Under the pieces are notes generated by a model. That model had not been told where the DNA came from and did not search any database. It saw nothing but the letters and a program-made list of their open reading frames with translations. Positions 41,739 through 50,975 of a DNA stretch of 64,000 nucleotides are shown here, one piece after another. Every line of letters begins with the position of its first letter. Position 1 is the first letter of the stretch. Source of the stretch: WTFY01 sp965220895 (GTDB lineage: Bacteria; Pseudomonadota; Gammaproteobacteria; UBA4575); NCBI GenBank assembly GCA_965220895.1, contig OZ244850.1:434001-498000 (forward strand). Direction: 5' to 3'. The position numbers and the translations under genes are program-made.

Positions 41739-43316
41739 TCAGGCGTGTTTCCGGTAGTAATTCAGCAGCGCACACGTTGCGGGGTCGAGGTCCTTGGCCG
41801 AACCCTGGGCCCGCAGATCCTCAAGCAGGCTTGCAGCCAGGTGCTTTCCCAGCTCGACGCCTGGCTGATCAAACGAGTTGATGTCGAGGACGATCCCCTC
41901 GACGAACACCTTGTGTTCGTACAGCGCCAGTAACTGTCCCAGACTGTGCGGGGTAAGCGCCTTGATCAGAATCGTGTTGCTGGTGCGATTTCCGGGAAAT
42001 ACCCGGTGCTCGGCATGTGCGGTCCGGTCCTGGGCCCGTACCTCTTCCAGCGTCTGACCGTGCATCAGCGCCCGGGCCTGTGCAATCATGTTGGAGAGCA
42101 GCAGTTCATGCTGCGCGCGATGAGCATGCCCGGCTCGCACAACGCCGATGAATTCACAGTGCAGCGCATGGCTTCCCTGGTGCAGATACTGGAAAAACCC
42201 GTGCTGGGCGTTTGTACCCACCTCTCCGAAAACGATCGCTGAACCCGGCACGTCGAGCACATGCCCTGCACGGTCCACGCCCTTGCCGTTGCTTTCCATT
42301 TCCAGTTGCTGCAAATACCCCGGCAAATGGCGCAGGCGTGTGTCGTACGGCAGGATCACCTTCGCGACAGTGCCCATGAAATGCTGGCTCCACAGGTCCA
42401 GCAGGGCAAGCAGCAGCGGTACATTTTGCCCGGCAGGCGCGGTCCTGAAGTGGTGGTCCATCTCCTCGGCACCGCGCAGAAATTCCCTGAATGCAGGCAT
42501 GCCGAGGTAAAGCACGATGCCAAACCCGGCGGCAGACCACACGGAAAAGCGCCCTCCCACCGAATCCCATACCGGGAGGATCCGGGACTCGGGAATCCCC
42601 CATGCAGCGGCCTGTTCGGGCCGGGACGTCACGGCAACAAAATGCCGCGCAATGCCTTGCTTCTTCCCCACGCCCTGCAAGAGCCAGTTTTTTGCGATCT
42701 GCGCATTGGCCAGGGTTTCCGGTGTGGCAAAGCCTTTCGACGTGATGATGAAGAACGTGCGATTCGCATCCCGCCCCCTCAAAACCCGGTTGATTTCCGT
42801 GGCATCCGCATTGGCTACGAAATGCATGTTCAGGCCGGGCCGCGCCACATCGCTGAACGCATCGCATACCAGCCTGGGGCCCAGCTGGGAGCCTCCTGTG
42901 CCCAGATGGACCACATCCGAGAAGCCCTGCTCGCGGACCTCCTCGGCAAGTGCCTCCATACATCCCAAAATCCGGTTTTGCGACCTTCCCAACTCCCCCG
43001 AATCAGAACCTGTAGCGCGCAGGGCGGTGTGCTGTACCGCGCGGTCCTCCGTCAGGTTGATGCACTCCCCGGCAAACATCCTGTCCCGCCAGGACTCGAC
43101 TTCACATTCCGAAGCAAGGGTGAGCAACTTGTCTATAGTTCTTTCACAAATACGGTTTCGGGAAAAATCAAACAGGAAATGCTCCAGTTCTCGTGAAAAC
43201 GTCTCAAACCGCATCGGGTCCTGGGCAAACCATTCACGCAGGGTGCGTTTCTCGATTTCCTGAGCATGGCTGCGAAGCGCCAGATAGGAAGCCAGTTCTG
43301 CAAGCGGTTTACGCAT
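41739..43316 (-). CDS. pgi: Glucose-6-phosphate isomerase
   Basis: Pgi interconverts glucose-6-phosphate and fructose-6-phosphate. The 525-residue product has the phosphate-binding stretch VVHLGTGGSQLGPRLV, FIITSKGFATPETL and VWDSVGGRFSVWSAAG. The C-terminal signature is NSFDQPGVELGKHLA. It is slightly shorter than the enteric enzyme (549), mainly at the N-terminus. It converges with queG and has no functional link to the pan genes downstream. About 85 bp separates its start from the panC end. Confidence 0.95.
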   Translation of the reverse strand: MRKPLAELASYLALRSHAQEIEKRTLREWFAQDPMRFETFSRELEHFLFDFSRNRICERTIDKLLTLASECEVESWRDRMFAGECINLTEDRAVQHTALRATGSDSGELGRSQNRILGCMEALAEEVREQGFSDVVHLGTGGSQLGPRLVCDAFSDVARPGLNMHFVANADATEINRVLRGRDANRTFFIITSKGFATPETLANAQIAKNWLLQGVGKKQGIARHFVAVTSRPEQAAAWGIPESRILPVWDSVGGRFSVWSAAGFGIVLYLGMPAFREFLRGAEEMDHHFRTAPAGQNVPLLLALLDLWSQHFMGTVAKVILPYDTRLRHLPGYLQQLEMESNGKGVDRAGHVLDVPGSAIVFGEVGTNAQHGFFQYLHQGSHALHCEFIGVVRAGHAHRAQHELLLSNMIAQARALMHGQTLEEVRAQDRTAHAEHRVFPGNRTSNTILIKALTPHSLGQLLALYEHKVFVEGIVLDINSFDQPGVELGKHLAASLLEDLRAQGSAKDLDPATCALLNYYRKHA

Positions 43317-43401
43317 TGCCTTCTTTATAGAGTGGCAGGAACATCATGCACCGCAATACCCGGCCCTGGAGGGTCGGAGTACTCCACAGGCGGGGGTTCA
43401 T

Positions 43402-44253
43402 TCAACCGGTTCGCACCAGTATGTTATCGATCAGGCGCGCCTTGCCGAGCCAGGCGGCTGCCAGGATGACCATGTGGTTGGCTTCATAAGCGGCGCTTTC
43501 GAGTGTTTCGGCTTCCCGGATGGCCACGTAATCCGGGCGGAATCCTGCCCGCTGCAGTCGTTCAGCGGCCTGGGATTCCATCAGTGCAAATGTGCGCTGG
43601 CCGCCTTGGATCCGTTCGCCCACACGAACCAGCTCGGCATGCAGCTGCGGAGCAATCGCACGCTCTTGCGCGTTCATGTAGGCATTGCGCGAACTGAATG
43701 CCAGACCGTCAGGTTCGCGCTGGGTCGCCACCGGCTCAATCTGTATGGCCAACCCCTGGTCTTTGACCAGCTGCTTGATGATGACCAGTTGCTGATAGTC
43801 CTTCTCGCCAAATACCGCCACATCGGGGTCTGCCATGTGAAACAGCCGGCTCACCACCTCGGCTACTCCCTCGAAAAATCCCGGCCGAAACTCCCCGCAC
43901 AGCTGCTGGTACAGCGGACTCGCCGGCAGGTTTTCCTGAACGCGGTGCTGTTCGGCGTAGACTTCATCATGTTCCGGCATGAACACCAGGTCGGCATTCT
44001 CGCCGCGCAAGGCATCCAGGTCCTCACCAGGGGTTCTCGGATAGGCGGCCAGATCCTCCGGGCGGTCAAACTGCAGGCGGTTGACAAAAATGGTGCACAC
44101 GATTTTGCTGCCGCAGCGTGCGGCATGCCGGACCAGCGCAAGATGTCCGTCGTGCAGGTTCCCCATGGTGGGTACCAGCACGATGCGCTCACCCTGCGTT
44201 TTCCACGACGAGATTTGCTGGCGCAAGTCCGCTACGGTGACAACGGTTTGCAT
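43402..44253 (-). CDS. panC: Pantothenate synthetase PanC
   Basis: PanC condenses pantoate and beta-alanine with ATP. The ATG at 44251-44253 gives 283 residues, the family length. The frame is open 60 codons upstream, but that part overlaps panB and is not conserved. The nucleotidyltransferase motif VPTMGNLHDGHLALVRHA holds the HxGH pair, and EKDYQQLVIIKQLV and AFSSRNAYMNAQERAIA follow. It is 17 bp downstream of panB. Confidence 0.95.
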   Translation of the reverse strand: MQTVVTVADLRQQISSWKTQGERIVLVPTMGNLHDGHLALVRHAARCGSKIVCTIFVNRLQFDRPEDLAAYPRTPGEDLDALRGENADLVFMPEHDEVYAEQHRVQENLPASPLYQQLCGEFRPGFFEGVAEVVSRLFHMADPDVAVFGEKDYQQLVIIKQLVKDQGLAIQIEPVATQREPDGLAFSSRNAYMNAQERAIAPQLHAELVRVGERIQGGQRTFALMESQAAERLQRAGFRPDYVAIREAETLESAAYEANHMVILAAAWLGKARLIDNILVRTG

Positions 44254-44270
44254 GGGCCGGTTGGATGCAG

Positions 44271-45074
44271 TCAGGACTTCGGTGGGAAACTGGAGCTTTT
44301 TACTGCATCCACGTAGGCACGGATCGCTGACGGAATATCGTCTGCATCGGCAAGAAAATCTTTTGCGAATTTCGGCGTGACTCCCTGGGTGACGCCCAGC
44401 ACATCGTGCAGCACCAGGATTTGCCCGTCGCAATCCTGTCCGGCACCGATGCCGATGACGGGGATTGAGCTATGGCTCGTGATCTTCCGGGCCAGGGCGG
44501 CGGGAATGCATTCGAGCAATAACATGTCTGCACCGGCAGCTTGCAGGCTTTCGGCACTTTTCAGCAGATCCTCTGAACTCTTTTCGTCATTGCCCTGCAG
44601 GGAATAGCCGCCAAGCTTGTGGATATACTGGGGGCGCAACCCCAGGTGTGCGCACACGGGAATTCCGCATTCGCTCATCTCCTGCACGATGCTCGCCTGG
44701 CGAACCGAGGCTTCCAGCTTGACCATCTGCACGCCACCCAGCTGGATCAGGTCCGTCGCATTATCCAGGGCCTGCTCCACGCTGGTGTAGGTCATGAAAG
44801 GCATATCGGCGATCACGAAGGCGTGCCGGACCGACGACGTGACACACTGGCTGTGGTAGATCATGTCGTCCATGGTCACGGAAACCGTACTCTCGCGGCC
44901 CTGTATGACCATGCCCAGGGAATCACCGACCAGAATCACATCGACTCCTGCCGTATCCAGCAAGGCGGCGAAACTTGCGTCATAGGCGGTCAGGCAGGCA
45001 ATCTTTTCCGCTTGCGCCTTCATGGCCTGCAAGCGCTTCAGGGTGATGCATTTTGCGTGGTGATGAACGCTCAT
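44271..45074 (-). CDS. panB: 3-methyl-2-oxobutanoate hydroxymethyltransferase PanB
   Basis: PanB makes ketopantoate from alpha-ketoisovalerate and methylene-tetrahydrofolate. The 267-residue product has the motifs IACLTAYDASFAALLDTAG, VILVGDSLGMVIQGRESTV and the metal/substrate region VKLEASVRQASIVQE. IPVIGIGAGQDCDGQILVLH is near the C-terminus. Length matches the enteric enzyme (264). It lies in the order pcnB-folK-(nucleoside kinase)-panB-panC. Confidence 0.96.
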   Translation of the reverse strand: MSVHHHAKCITLKRLQAMKAQAEKIACLTAYDASFAALLDTAGVDVILVGDSLGMVIQGRESTVSVTMDDMIYHSQCVTSSVRHAFVIADMPFMTYTSVEQALDNATDLIQLGGVQMVKLEASVRQASIVQEMSECGIPVCAHLGLRPQYIHKLGGYSLQGNDEKSSEDLLKSAESLQAAGADMLLLECIPAALARKITSHSSIPVIGIGAGQDCDGQILVLHDVLGVTQGVTPKFAKDFLADADDIPSAIRAYVDAVKSSSFPPKS

Positions 45075-45098
45075 GTGGGCTGTCGGATACTCTTGGGC

Positions 45099-45749
45099 TC
45101 AGCTGGCGAACGGCAGCGGGTTGAAATAGCGCTTCCCTGCGGTCGGTGCCGTGATCTGTTGCAGCAGTTGCTCATAGTCCTTTTCGCTGTTGATAAAATC
45201 GATTTCACCCGCGTTCACGATCAGGCAGGGGGCGTCCGTATAGTTGTAGAAAAATTTTGCATAGGCCGCATTCAGCTGCTCGAGGTAGGCGGCTCCGATG
45301 AGGCGTTCATAGCCCCGCTTGCGCTTCCTGATCCGCTGCAGCAGGACTTCCACCGGTGCCTGCAGGTACACCACCAGGTCCGGCTTGGGGGCATCTATCG
45401 TCAGATAGGAGTAGACCTGCTGGTACAGTTCATATTCACTGGCATTGAGAGTGATCTGTGCAAACAGTTGGTCCTTTTCCATCAGGAAATCGGATACCCG
45501 GACTGGGGAGAAGATATCGGCCTGCCTGAATTCCTGCAACTGCTTGGTCCGCCGCAACAGGAAAAACAGTTGCGTTGACAGGGCCGCTTCCCTGGGATTC
45601 TGGTAGAACTGTTCAAGAAAGGGGTTTTCATCCGCCTGTTCCAGCAGCAGGTAGGAACCGAACTCGTCGCCAAGACGCTGAGCCAGGCTGGTCTTGCCGA
45701 CACCGATGGAGCCTTCGATGACGATGTATTTAAGGTCGTGCTCCGACAT
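45099..45749 (-). CDS. Deoxynucleoside kinase family protein
   Basis: The 216-residue product has the P-loop KYIVIEGSIGVGKTSLAQRL at residue 7 and the DRS-like/acidic region LLLEQADENPFLEQFYQNP. The RxxKRxR-type lid is IRKRKRGYERL. These are features of the deoxyadenosine/deoxyguanosine kinase family that salvages deoxynucleosides. Which nucleoside it prefers cannot be read from the sequence. It overlaps the 3' end of folK by 20 bp and precedes panB. This gene is present at this spot in several non-enteric gammaproteobacteria but not in E. coli. Confidence 0.88.
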   Translation of the reverse strand: MSEHDLKYIVIEGSIGVGKTSLAQRLGDEFGSYLLLEQADENPFLEQFYQNPREAALSTQLFFLLRRTKQLQEFRQADIFSPVRVSDFLMEKDQLFAQITLNASEYELYQQVYSYLTIDAPKPDLVVYLQAPVEVLLQRIRKRKRGYERLIGAAYLEQLNAAYAKFFYNYTDAPCLIVNAGEIDFINSEKDYEQLLQQITAPTAGKRYFNPLPFAS

Positions 45750-46233
45750 CCGGGGTCGCTATCCTGGTTAACTGGTACTCGGGAAGCTTGTCGATCAATT
45801 CACGCAAGCTGCCCTTGCCGGGAATCATGAGGTCCTCCTCTATCTCGTGTAAAGGAATCAAAACAAATTCCCGCTCGCTTATGCCGGGATGCGGTATCTG
45901 AAGTTCTTTCGTTTGCATCTGCAGGTCCCCGTAAAGCAGGATATCGAGATCAAGCGTTCTCGGACCCCAGCGCTGTGCCGTGCGCACGCGCTGATGCTGC
46001 TGCTCAATTTCCTGCAGAATGACCAATAACTCCATAGGGTAGAGGTCCGTGGAAATCTTGGCAACCGCATTGACAAAATCGGGTTGCTCGGCCATCCCCA
46101 TGGGCGAGCTTCGATACAGGCTTGAACGGTTCAGCAACTGGATTTCAGGCAGTTGGCCCAGCGTCTGCACGGCATGCAGAACCTGCTTTTCAGAATCCCC
46201 CAGATTACTGCCTAGACCAATGTATGCCAGCAT
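45730..46233 (-). CDS. folK: 2-amino-4-hydroxy-6-hydroxymethyldihydropteridine pyrophosphokinase
   Basis: FolK pyrophosphorylates the pterin precursor of folate. The 167-residue product starts MLAYIGLGSNLGDSEKQV and contains SSPMGMAEQPDFVNAVAKIS. The diagnostic RWGPRTLDLDILLYGD binds Mg and pterin. Length matches the family (159). It is 39 bp downstream of pcnB, the conserved pcnB-folK pair, and overlaps the next gene. Confidence 0.96.
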   Translation of the reverse strand: MLAYIGLGSNLGDSEKQVLHAVQTLGQLPEIQLLNRSSLYRSSPMGMAEQPDFVNAVAKISTDLYPMELLVILQEIEQQHQRVRTAQRWGPRTLDLDILLYGDLQMQTKELQIPHPGISEREFVLIPLHEIEEDLMIPGKGSLRELIDKLPEYQLTRIATPDVGARP

Positions 46234-46272
46234 GGTGTCGATCCCCTGGCCCGTGTTTCAGGCCGTGCATGC

Positions 46273-47562
46273 CTAATGGTAGGTCTTGGACGAAGGCCGG
46301 TATAGCGTTTTGCCCGCCTTGCCACCCGATGTACGCATCATCTTTTTTTGCTTGGCCTCATCCGCTGCCTGAAACAGGGTCCACCATTCACACAGCTTGT
46401 CCACCGGCTCGCCTGCACCGGCACGCAGGCACAGAAAGTCATAGGCCGCACGGAAACGGGGGTGGCGGTACAGGCGCAGCACCTGCTTGCCGCGCTTGCG
46501 GTAAAACCGGTACTGCAACTCCCAGACATCGCGAATTGGAAATGCCAGTCTTTTCGGGATCGCGGTGTAGCGCGACTGTGAAAGGATGGTGTCTTTCATC
46601 GCGGCCTCTTGCGCAACTTTGGGAGACAGGCCTTCCAGTTCCAGTTGCCGGGACAGCATGCGCATCGGTCCCCACAGGAAGACCGCGTACAAAAACGAGG
46701 GGGTCACCGGCTTGCCGGCACGGATTCGCTCATCCGTGTTCTGCAGAGCCCCGTAGACCAGGTCACAGAACTTCTTCTGCGATGGAGCCTTCAGCGCCTT
46801 CTCGGTCAGTGGCAGCAGGTGTCTGAACAGGCCATGCTCGCGCAACGCCGCGAACGTTTGCACCGCATGACCGCCGTGAAACAGCTTGAGCATTTCATCA
46901 AACAGCCTAGCAGGCGGCACTTCGGACAACAGGTAGCCCAGACGGCCAATGGTGGCCTGCGCCTGCTCCTCGATCCTGAATCCCAGCTTGGTGGCCAGGC
47001 GCACGGCCCGCAGCATGCGCACCGGGTCTTCACGAAACCGCAATTCCGGGTCGCCGATGACCCGCAACAGCCTGGCATCGAGATCCTGCCGGCCCTGCAC
47101 CAGGTCAAGCACCTGCCCCGCCTCGGGATCGTAGTACAGGCCATTGACCGTGAAATCCCTGCGAAACGCATCCTCCTCGATGGTTCCGTAGGTATTGTCG
47201 GCAAGAATACGGCCCTGCTTGTTGACATGCGCGCGCCCGGCGGCGCGAAAGGTTGCGACCTCCACGTACCCGTGGGAAAAATACACGTGCACGATTCGAA
47301 AACGCCGGCCGATCACGCGGCTGTTCTCAAACTGCCTGCGCACGTCTTCGGGATGCGCATCGGTTGCGATGTCGAAGTCCTTGGGTGAAAACCCCAGCAG
47401 CAGGTCGCGGACACCTCCGCCGACCAGGTACGCCTGAAATCCCGCCGCATGCAGTCCGGAGATCACGCGCAGTGCATCCCGGTTGATGTGGGACGTGTCG
47501 ATATCGACCCGTGTGCCGGGGTTCGGATTCACCCGGCGCCGGTCAGGGGCAGAAGGCTTCAT
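46273..47562 (-). CDS. pcnB: Poly(A) polymerase I PcnB
   Basis: PcnB adds 3' poly(A) tails that target RNA for decay. The 429-residue product has the nucleotidyltransferase core AYLVGGGVRDLLLGFSPKDF with the two catalytic aspartates in DFDIATDAHPEDVRRQFE. Next come RIVHVYFSHGYVEVATFR and the tRNA-nucleotidyltransferase-like RRDFTVNGLYYDPEAG. A basic C-terminal tail is present. PcnB rather than CCA-adding enzyme is indicated by FENSRVIGRRFRIVHV and the folK neighbour. A TACAAT -10-like box lies about 35 bp upstream. Confidence 0.94.
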   Translation of the reverse strand: MKPSAPDRRRVNPNPGTRVDIDTSHINRDALRVISGLHAAGFQAYLVGGGVRDLLLGFSPKDFDIATDAHPEDVRRQFENSRVIGRRFRIVHVYFSHGYVEVATFRAAGRAHVNKQGRILADNTYGTIEEDAFRRDFTVNGLYYDPEAGQVLDLVQGRQDLDARLLRVIGDPELRFREDPVRMLRAVRLATKLGFRIEEQAQATIGRLGYLLSEVPPARLFDEMLKLFHGGHAVQTFAALREHGLFRHLLPLTEKALKAPSQKKFCDLVYGALQNTDERIRAGKPVTPSFLYAVFLWGPMRMLSRQLELEGLSPKVAQEAAMKDTILSQSRYTAIPKRLAFPIRDVWELQYRFYRKRGKQVLRLYRHPRFRAAYDFLCLRAGAGEPVDKLCEWWTLFQAADEAKQKKMMRTSGGKAGKTLYRPSSKTYH

Positions 47563-47831
47563 GAGACAAAATGGTCTTGGAGAAGGTGCACATTGTACAA
47601 TATTTCACCGGATTCGGCCCCTGGAGAGGTAAAACCAGTGCCGTCGGCAACCTGCACCGTACATCCGGCGTCAGGGTCTGGCCATCCCGGATGGCTCCTC
47701 AACGTGCCATCCATTAGCAAAATCGATTAATACATTCGGGAAAATGAATTAGAAAAGTTCATGTGAGTACAATATAAATGCAATACAAATAGGCAAAAAT
47801 AAAGACCTGACCACAACAAGGAGAAAATTTC

Positions 47832-50027
47832 ATGACCGAAGTGAGTAAATGCCCTGTCAAGCTCGTACTGGAGAATAATGCAGCGGAGGGCGGCACCACG
47901 AATAGAGATTGGTGGCCGAGCCAGTTGAACGTCAACCTCTTACACCAACATTCTCCCCGATCGAATCCGACCAAGAACGATTTCAATTATGCGGCGGCTT
48001 TCAAGAGCCTGGACTATTCCGCACTGAAAAACGACCTCAATGAACTGATGACCACATCCCAGGACTGGTGGCCGGCAGACTATGGCCACTACGGGCCTCT
48101 CTTCATACGCATGGCGTGGCACGGTGCCGGCACCTACCGCATCGGCGATGGCCGCGGCGGCGCGGGAACCGGCAACCAGCGTTTTGCCCCCGTCAACAGC
48201 TGGCCCGACAACGGGAATCTCGACAAGGCCCGCAGACTGCTCTGGCCGGTCAAGCAGAAATACGGAAACAAGATTTCGTGGGCCGATCTCATGATCCTGG
48301 CCGGCAACGTTGCGCTGGAGTCCATGGGATTCAAGACCTTCGGCTTTGGAGGCGGGCGTGAAGACGTGTGGCAGTCCGAAGACGACATCTACTGGGGTAC
48401 CGAGGACGAGTGGCTTGGCGACAAGCGCTATTCCGGTGAACGCGATCTCGAAAATCCGCTTGCAGCGGTGCAGATGGGATTGATCTACGTGAATCCTGAA
48501 GGCCCCGATGGCAATCCCGATCCGGTCGCCTCCGGAGTCGATGTGCGCGAGACCTTTGCGCGCATGGCCATGAACGATGAAGAGACCGTTGCACTCACGG
48601 CAGGCGGACACACCTTCGGCAAATGCCACGGTGCAGGCGATGCGTCCCAGGTGGGTCCGGAGCCGGAAGGTGCCGGCATTGAAGAGCAAGGCTTTGGCTG
48701 GACCAGCAGCCACGCATCCGGCAAGGCCGGAGATGCCATTACCAGTGGGCTGGAAGGCGCATGGACGGCCAACCCGACCCAGTGGGACATGGGCTATTTC
48801 GATAACCTGTTCGGCTATGACTGGGAAGTGACCAAGAGTCCTGCCGATGCGTACCAGTGGGTGCCCAAGGACGGTGCGGGTTCAGACACGGTGCCGGATG
48901 CGCATGATTCTTCAAAAACTCACGCGCCGATCATGACCACGGCAGACATGGCCATGAGGATGGACCCCATCTACGAACCCATTGCACGGCGCTTTCACAA
49001 AAACCCCGAGGAATTTGCAGACGCCTTTGCACGCGCATGGTTCAAGCTGACACATCGCGACATGGGCCCGCGTGCCCGCTATCTTGGCCCGGAGGTCCCG
49101 GAAGAGGAACTCATCTGGCAAGATCCCATTCCCGCGGTCACCCATGATCTGATTGACGGGCAGGACATTGACGCGCTCAAGGGCAAGGTCCTGGCCTCGG
49201 GCCTGTCCGTTTCCCAGCTGGTATCCACGGCCTGGGCCTCCGCATCGACCTTCCGCGGCTCTGACATGCGCGGTGGTGCGAACGGTGCGCGGATCCGGCT
49301 TGCTCCTCAGAAAGACTGGGAGGTGAACCAGCCGGATCAGCTTGCAAGCGTATTGCAGACCCTGGAAGGCATCCAGCAGGAGTTCAACGGCGCTGCCGCC
49401 AATGGCAAAGCGGTCTCGCTGGCCGACGTGATTGTCCTGGCGGGATGTGCGGGTATTGAACAGGCTGCGAAGAACGCCGGGCATGCCGTGGAGGTTCCGT
49501 TCACCCCGGGTCGTGCTGACGCCGCTCAGGAGCAAACCGACGTGGAGTCGTTTGCAGTTCTCGAACCCACCGCTGACGGGTTTCGCAACTACCTCAAGGC
49601 GAAGCACACGGTCACGTCCGAGCAGCTGCTGGTGGACCAGGCACAATTGCTGACACTCACGGCGCCCGAGATGACGGCCCTCGTGGGCGGCATGCGTGTC
49701 CTGAATACCAACGTCGGACAGACCCCGCATGGAGTGCTCACCGATCAGCCGGAGACGCTTTCCAATGATTTCTTCGTTAACCTGCTTGACATGGACACGA
49801 GCTGGACACCGACCACGGAAGAGTGTGACGTGTTCGAAGGCCGTGATCGTGCAACGGGTGAGTTGAAATGGACTGGCACGCGTGTCGACCTGATCTTCGG
49901 TTCGAACTCGCAGCTTCGTGCCCTTGCAGAATTCTATGCCTGCGAGGACTCCAAGCAGCAATTCGTGCAAGACTTTGTCGAGGCATGGGTCAAGGTCATG
50001 AATCTTGACCGTTTCGACCAGGCCTGA
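47832..50027 (+). CDS. katG: Catalase-peroxidase KatG
   Basis: KatG is a bifunctional haem enzyme that destroys hydrogen peroxide. The 731-residue product has the distal haem site FIRMAWHGAGTYR (catalytic Arg, Trp, His). The Tyr is in MGLIYVNPEGP and the Met in FARMAMNDEE, which with that Trp form the Met-Tyr-Trp adduct. The proximal histidine is in GGHTFGKCHG. Both the active N-terminal and the degenerate C-terminal peroxidase domains are complete. No signal peptide is seen. AAGGAG lies 8 bp before the ATG, and an AT-rich stretch with TATAAA at about 47775 may be the promoter. A hairpin terminator follows. Confidence 0.97.
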   Translation: MTEVSKCPVKLVLENNAAEGGTTNRDWWPSQLNVNLLHQHSPRSNPTKNDFNYAAAFKSLDYSALKNDLNELMTTSQDWWPADYGHYGPLFIRMAWHGAGTYRIGDGRGGAGTGNQRFAPVNSWPDNGNLDKARRLLWPVKQKYGNKISWADLMILAGNVALESMGFKTFGFGGGREDVWQSEDDIYWGTEDEWLGDKRYSGERDLENPLAAVQMGLIYVNPEGPDGNPDPVASGVDVRETFARMAMNDEETVALTAGGHTFGKCHGAGDASQVGPEPEGAGIEEQGFGWTSSHASGKAGDAITSGLEGAWTANPTQWDMGYFDNLFGYDWEVTKSPADAYQWVPKDGAGSDTVPDAHDSSKTHAPIMTTADMAMRMDPIYEPIARRFHKNPEEFADAFARAWFKLTHRDMGPRARYLGPEVPEEELIWQDPIPAVTHDLIDGQDIDALKGKVLASGLSVSQLVSTAWASASTFRGSDMRGGANGARIRLAPQKDWEVNQPDQLASVLQTLEGIQQEFNGAAANGKAVSLADVIVLAGCAGIEQAAKNAGHAVEVPFTPGRADAAQEQTDVESFAVLEPTADGFRNYLKAKHTVTSEQLLVDQAQLLTLTAPEMTALVGGMRVLNTNVGQTPHGVLTDQPETLSNDFFVNLLDMDTSWTPTTEECDVFEGRDRATGELKWTGTRVDLIFGSNSQLRALAEFYACEDSKQQFVQDFVEAWVKVMNLDRFDQA

Positions 50028-50033
50028 CACAGA

Positions 50034-50084
50034 GACCAGGGAGGCATTTCATAACGGACTGCCTCCCTCCCCTCCCGGTCTTTT
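50034..50084 (+). terminator. Stem-loop terminator after katG
   Basis: AGGGAGGCA (50038-50046) pairs with TGCCTCCCT (50060-50068) around a 13-nt loop. Outside it GACC (50034-50037) can pair with GGTC (50077-50080), directly before TTTT at 50081-50084. It begins 7 bp after the katG stop. The inner stem is strong but the T run is short and the outer stem has a one-sided bulge, so termination may be partial. Confidence 0.55.
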
Positions 50085-50239
50085 CCCGTCTGTACTGGAA
50101 AGACCCCAGCCCTTCGCAGCGTACTTCCAGTCACTCCGGGTCACGGCCATCCTGTAATGCGGCCGCGGGCCGGGCTCGCATATTTCCATTTGATCCACAG
50201 TACGTATAATGGCCCACTTTCCAAACTTCATGTCGGGAA

Positions 50240-50899
50240 ATGGTAAATCTAGAGCTCGTCAGTTTTAAGGTATGCCCGTTCGTACAGCGCAGCGTGATCA
50301 CGCTGAATCACAAGGGTTGCGGGTACAAGGTCACCTTTATCGATCTGAGTGACCCGCCGGACTGGTTTTTGCAGATCTCGCCGCTGGGCAAGGTACCGGT
50401 ACTCAAAGTGAATGACGCCGAGGTGCTGTTCGAGTCTGCAGTGATCAATGAATTTGTTGACGATGTGACTCCCGGCACACTCAAGCCTTCGGACCCGCTG
50501 ACCCTGGCAAAAAACCGCGCATGGATCGAATTCGGAGGCACCTGCCTGGCCGACCTCTACATGATCGCCGATGTCAAGACGGAAAGCGAGATGCAGCAGC
50601 GAATGGATGAGTGCAGGGAACGGCTGCAGCATGTGGAGAATATCCTGACACACACTGCTTTTTTCAACGGTGATGACTTTGCCCTGGTCGATGCGGCCTA
50701 TGCGCCGCTGCTGATACGCCTGGACCTCCTGAGCAAGAAGATCGACTTCCTGGACTGGAACGGCTACACGAAGCTGGATCGGTGGAAAGAAAACCTGCTT
50801 GCCCTGGAGTCTGTGCAGAATTCAATCATCGAAGATTTCGAATTGCTCTACACCGATAAAATCAGGGCACAAAACGGATATCTCGGAAGCCTCCTGTAG
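50240..50899 (+). CDS. Glutathione S-transferase family protein (Cys-type, omega-like)
   Basis: The 219-residue product has an N-terminal thioredoxin-like domain with KVCPFVQRSVITLNHKG. The Cys-Pro-Phe motif at residue 12 takes the place of the usual Tyr/Ser and suggests a thiol-transferase or dehydroascorbate-reductase-type activity. The glutathione-binding cis-proline is in GKVPVLKVND and the ES pair in LFESAVINEFV. The C-terminal helical domain follows. It comes after the katG terminator and may form part of an oxidative-stress group with katG. The substrate is unknown. Confidence 0.87.
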   Translation: MVNLELVSFKVCPFVQRSVITLNHKGCGYKVTFIDLSDPPDWFLQISPLGKVPVLKVNDAEVLFESAVINEFVDDVTPGTLKPSDPLTLAKNRAWIEFGGTCLADLYMIADVKTESEMQQRMDECRERLQHVENILTHTAFFNGDDFALVDAAYAPLLIRLDLLSKKIDFLDWNGYTKLDRWKENLLALESVQNSIIEDFELLYTDKIRAQNGYLGSLL

Positions 50900-50975
50900 G
50901 AGCCGGACCGTACCGGGTCATGCCCTGCATGCACCGCACCTTCCAGTCCCGGCGCAAATACCAAAAGACCCTCGC

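Noticed and set aside
47563..47831. Possible regulatory RNA upstream of katG
   Set aside because: A short GCCATC/GATGGC hairpin exists, but no known riboswitch or conserved structure is recognisable, and no OxyR-type spacing was convincing.
48912..50030. Long minus-strand frame opposite the katG 3' half
   Set aside because: It is a shadow of katG. Composition follows the complementary codons, and no motif is present.
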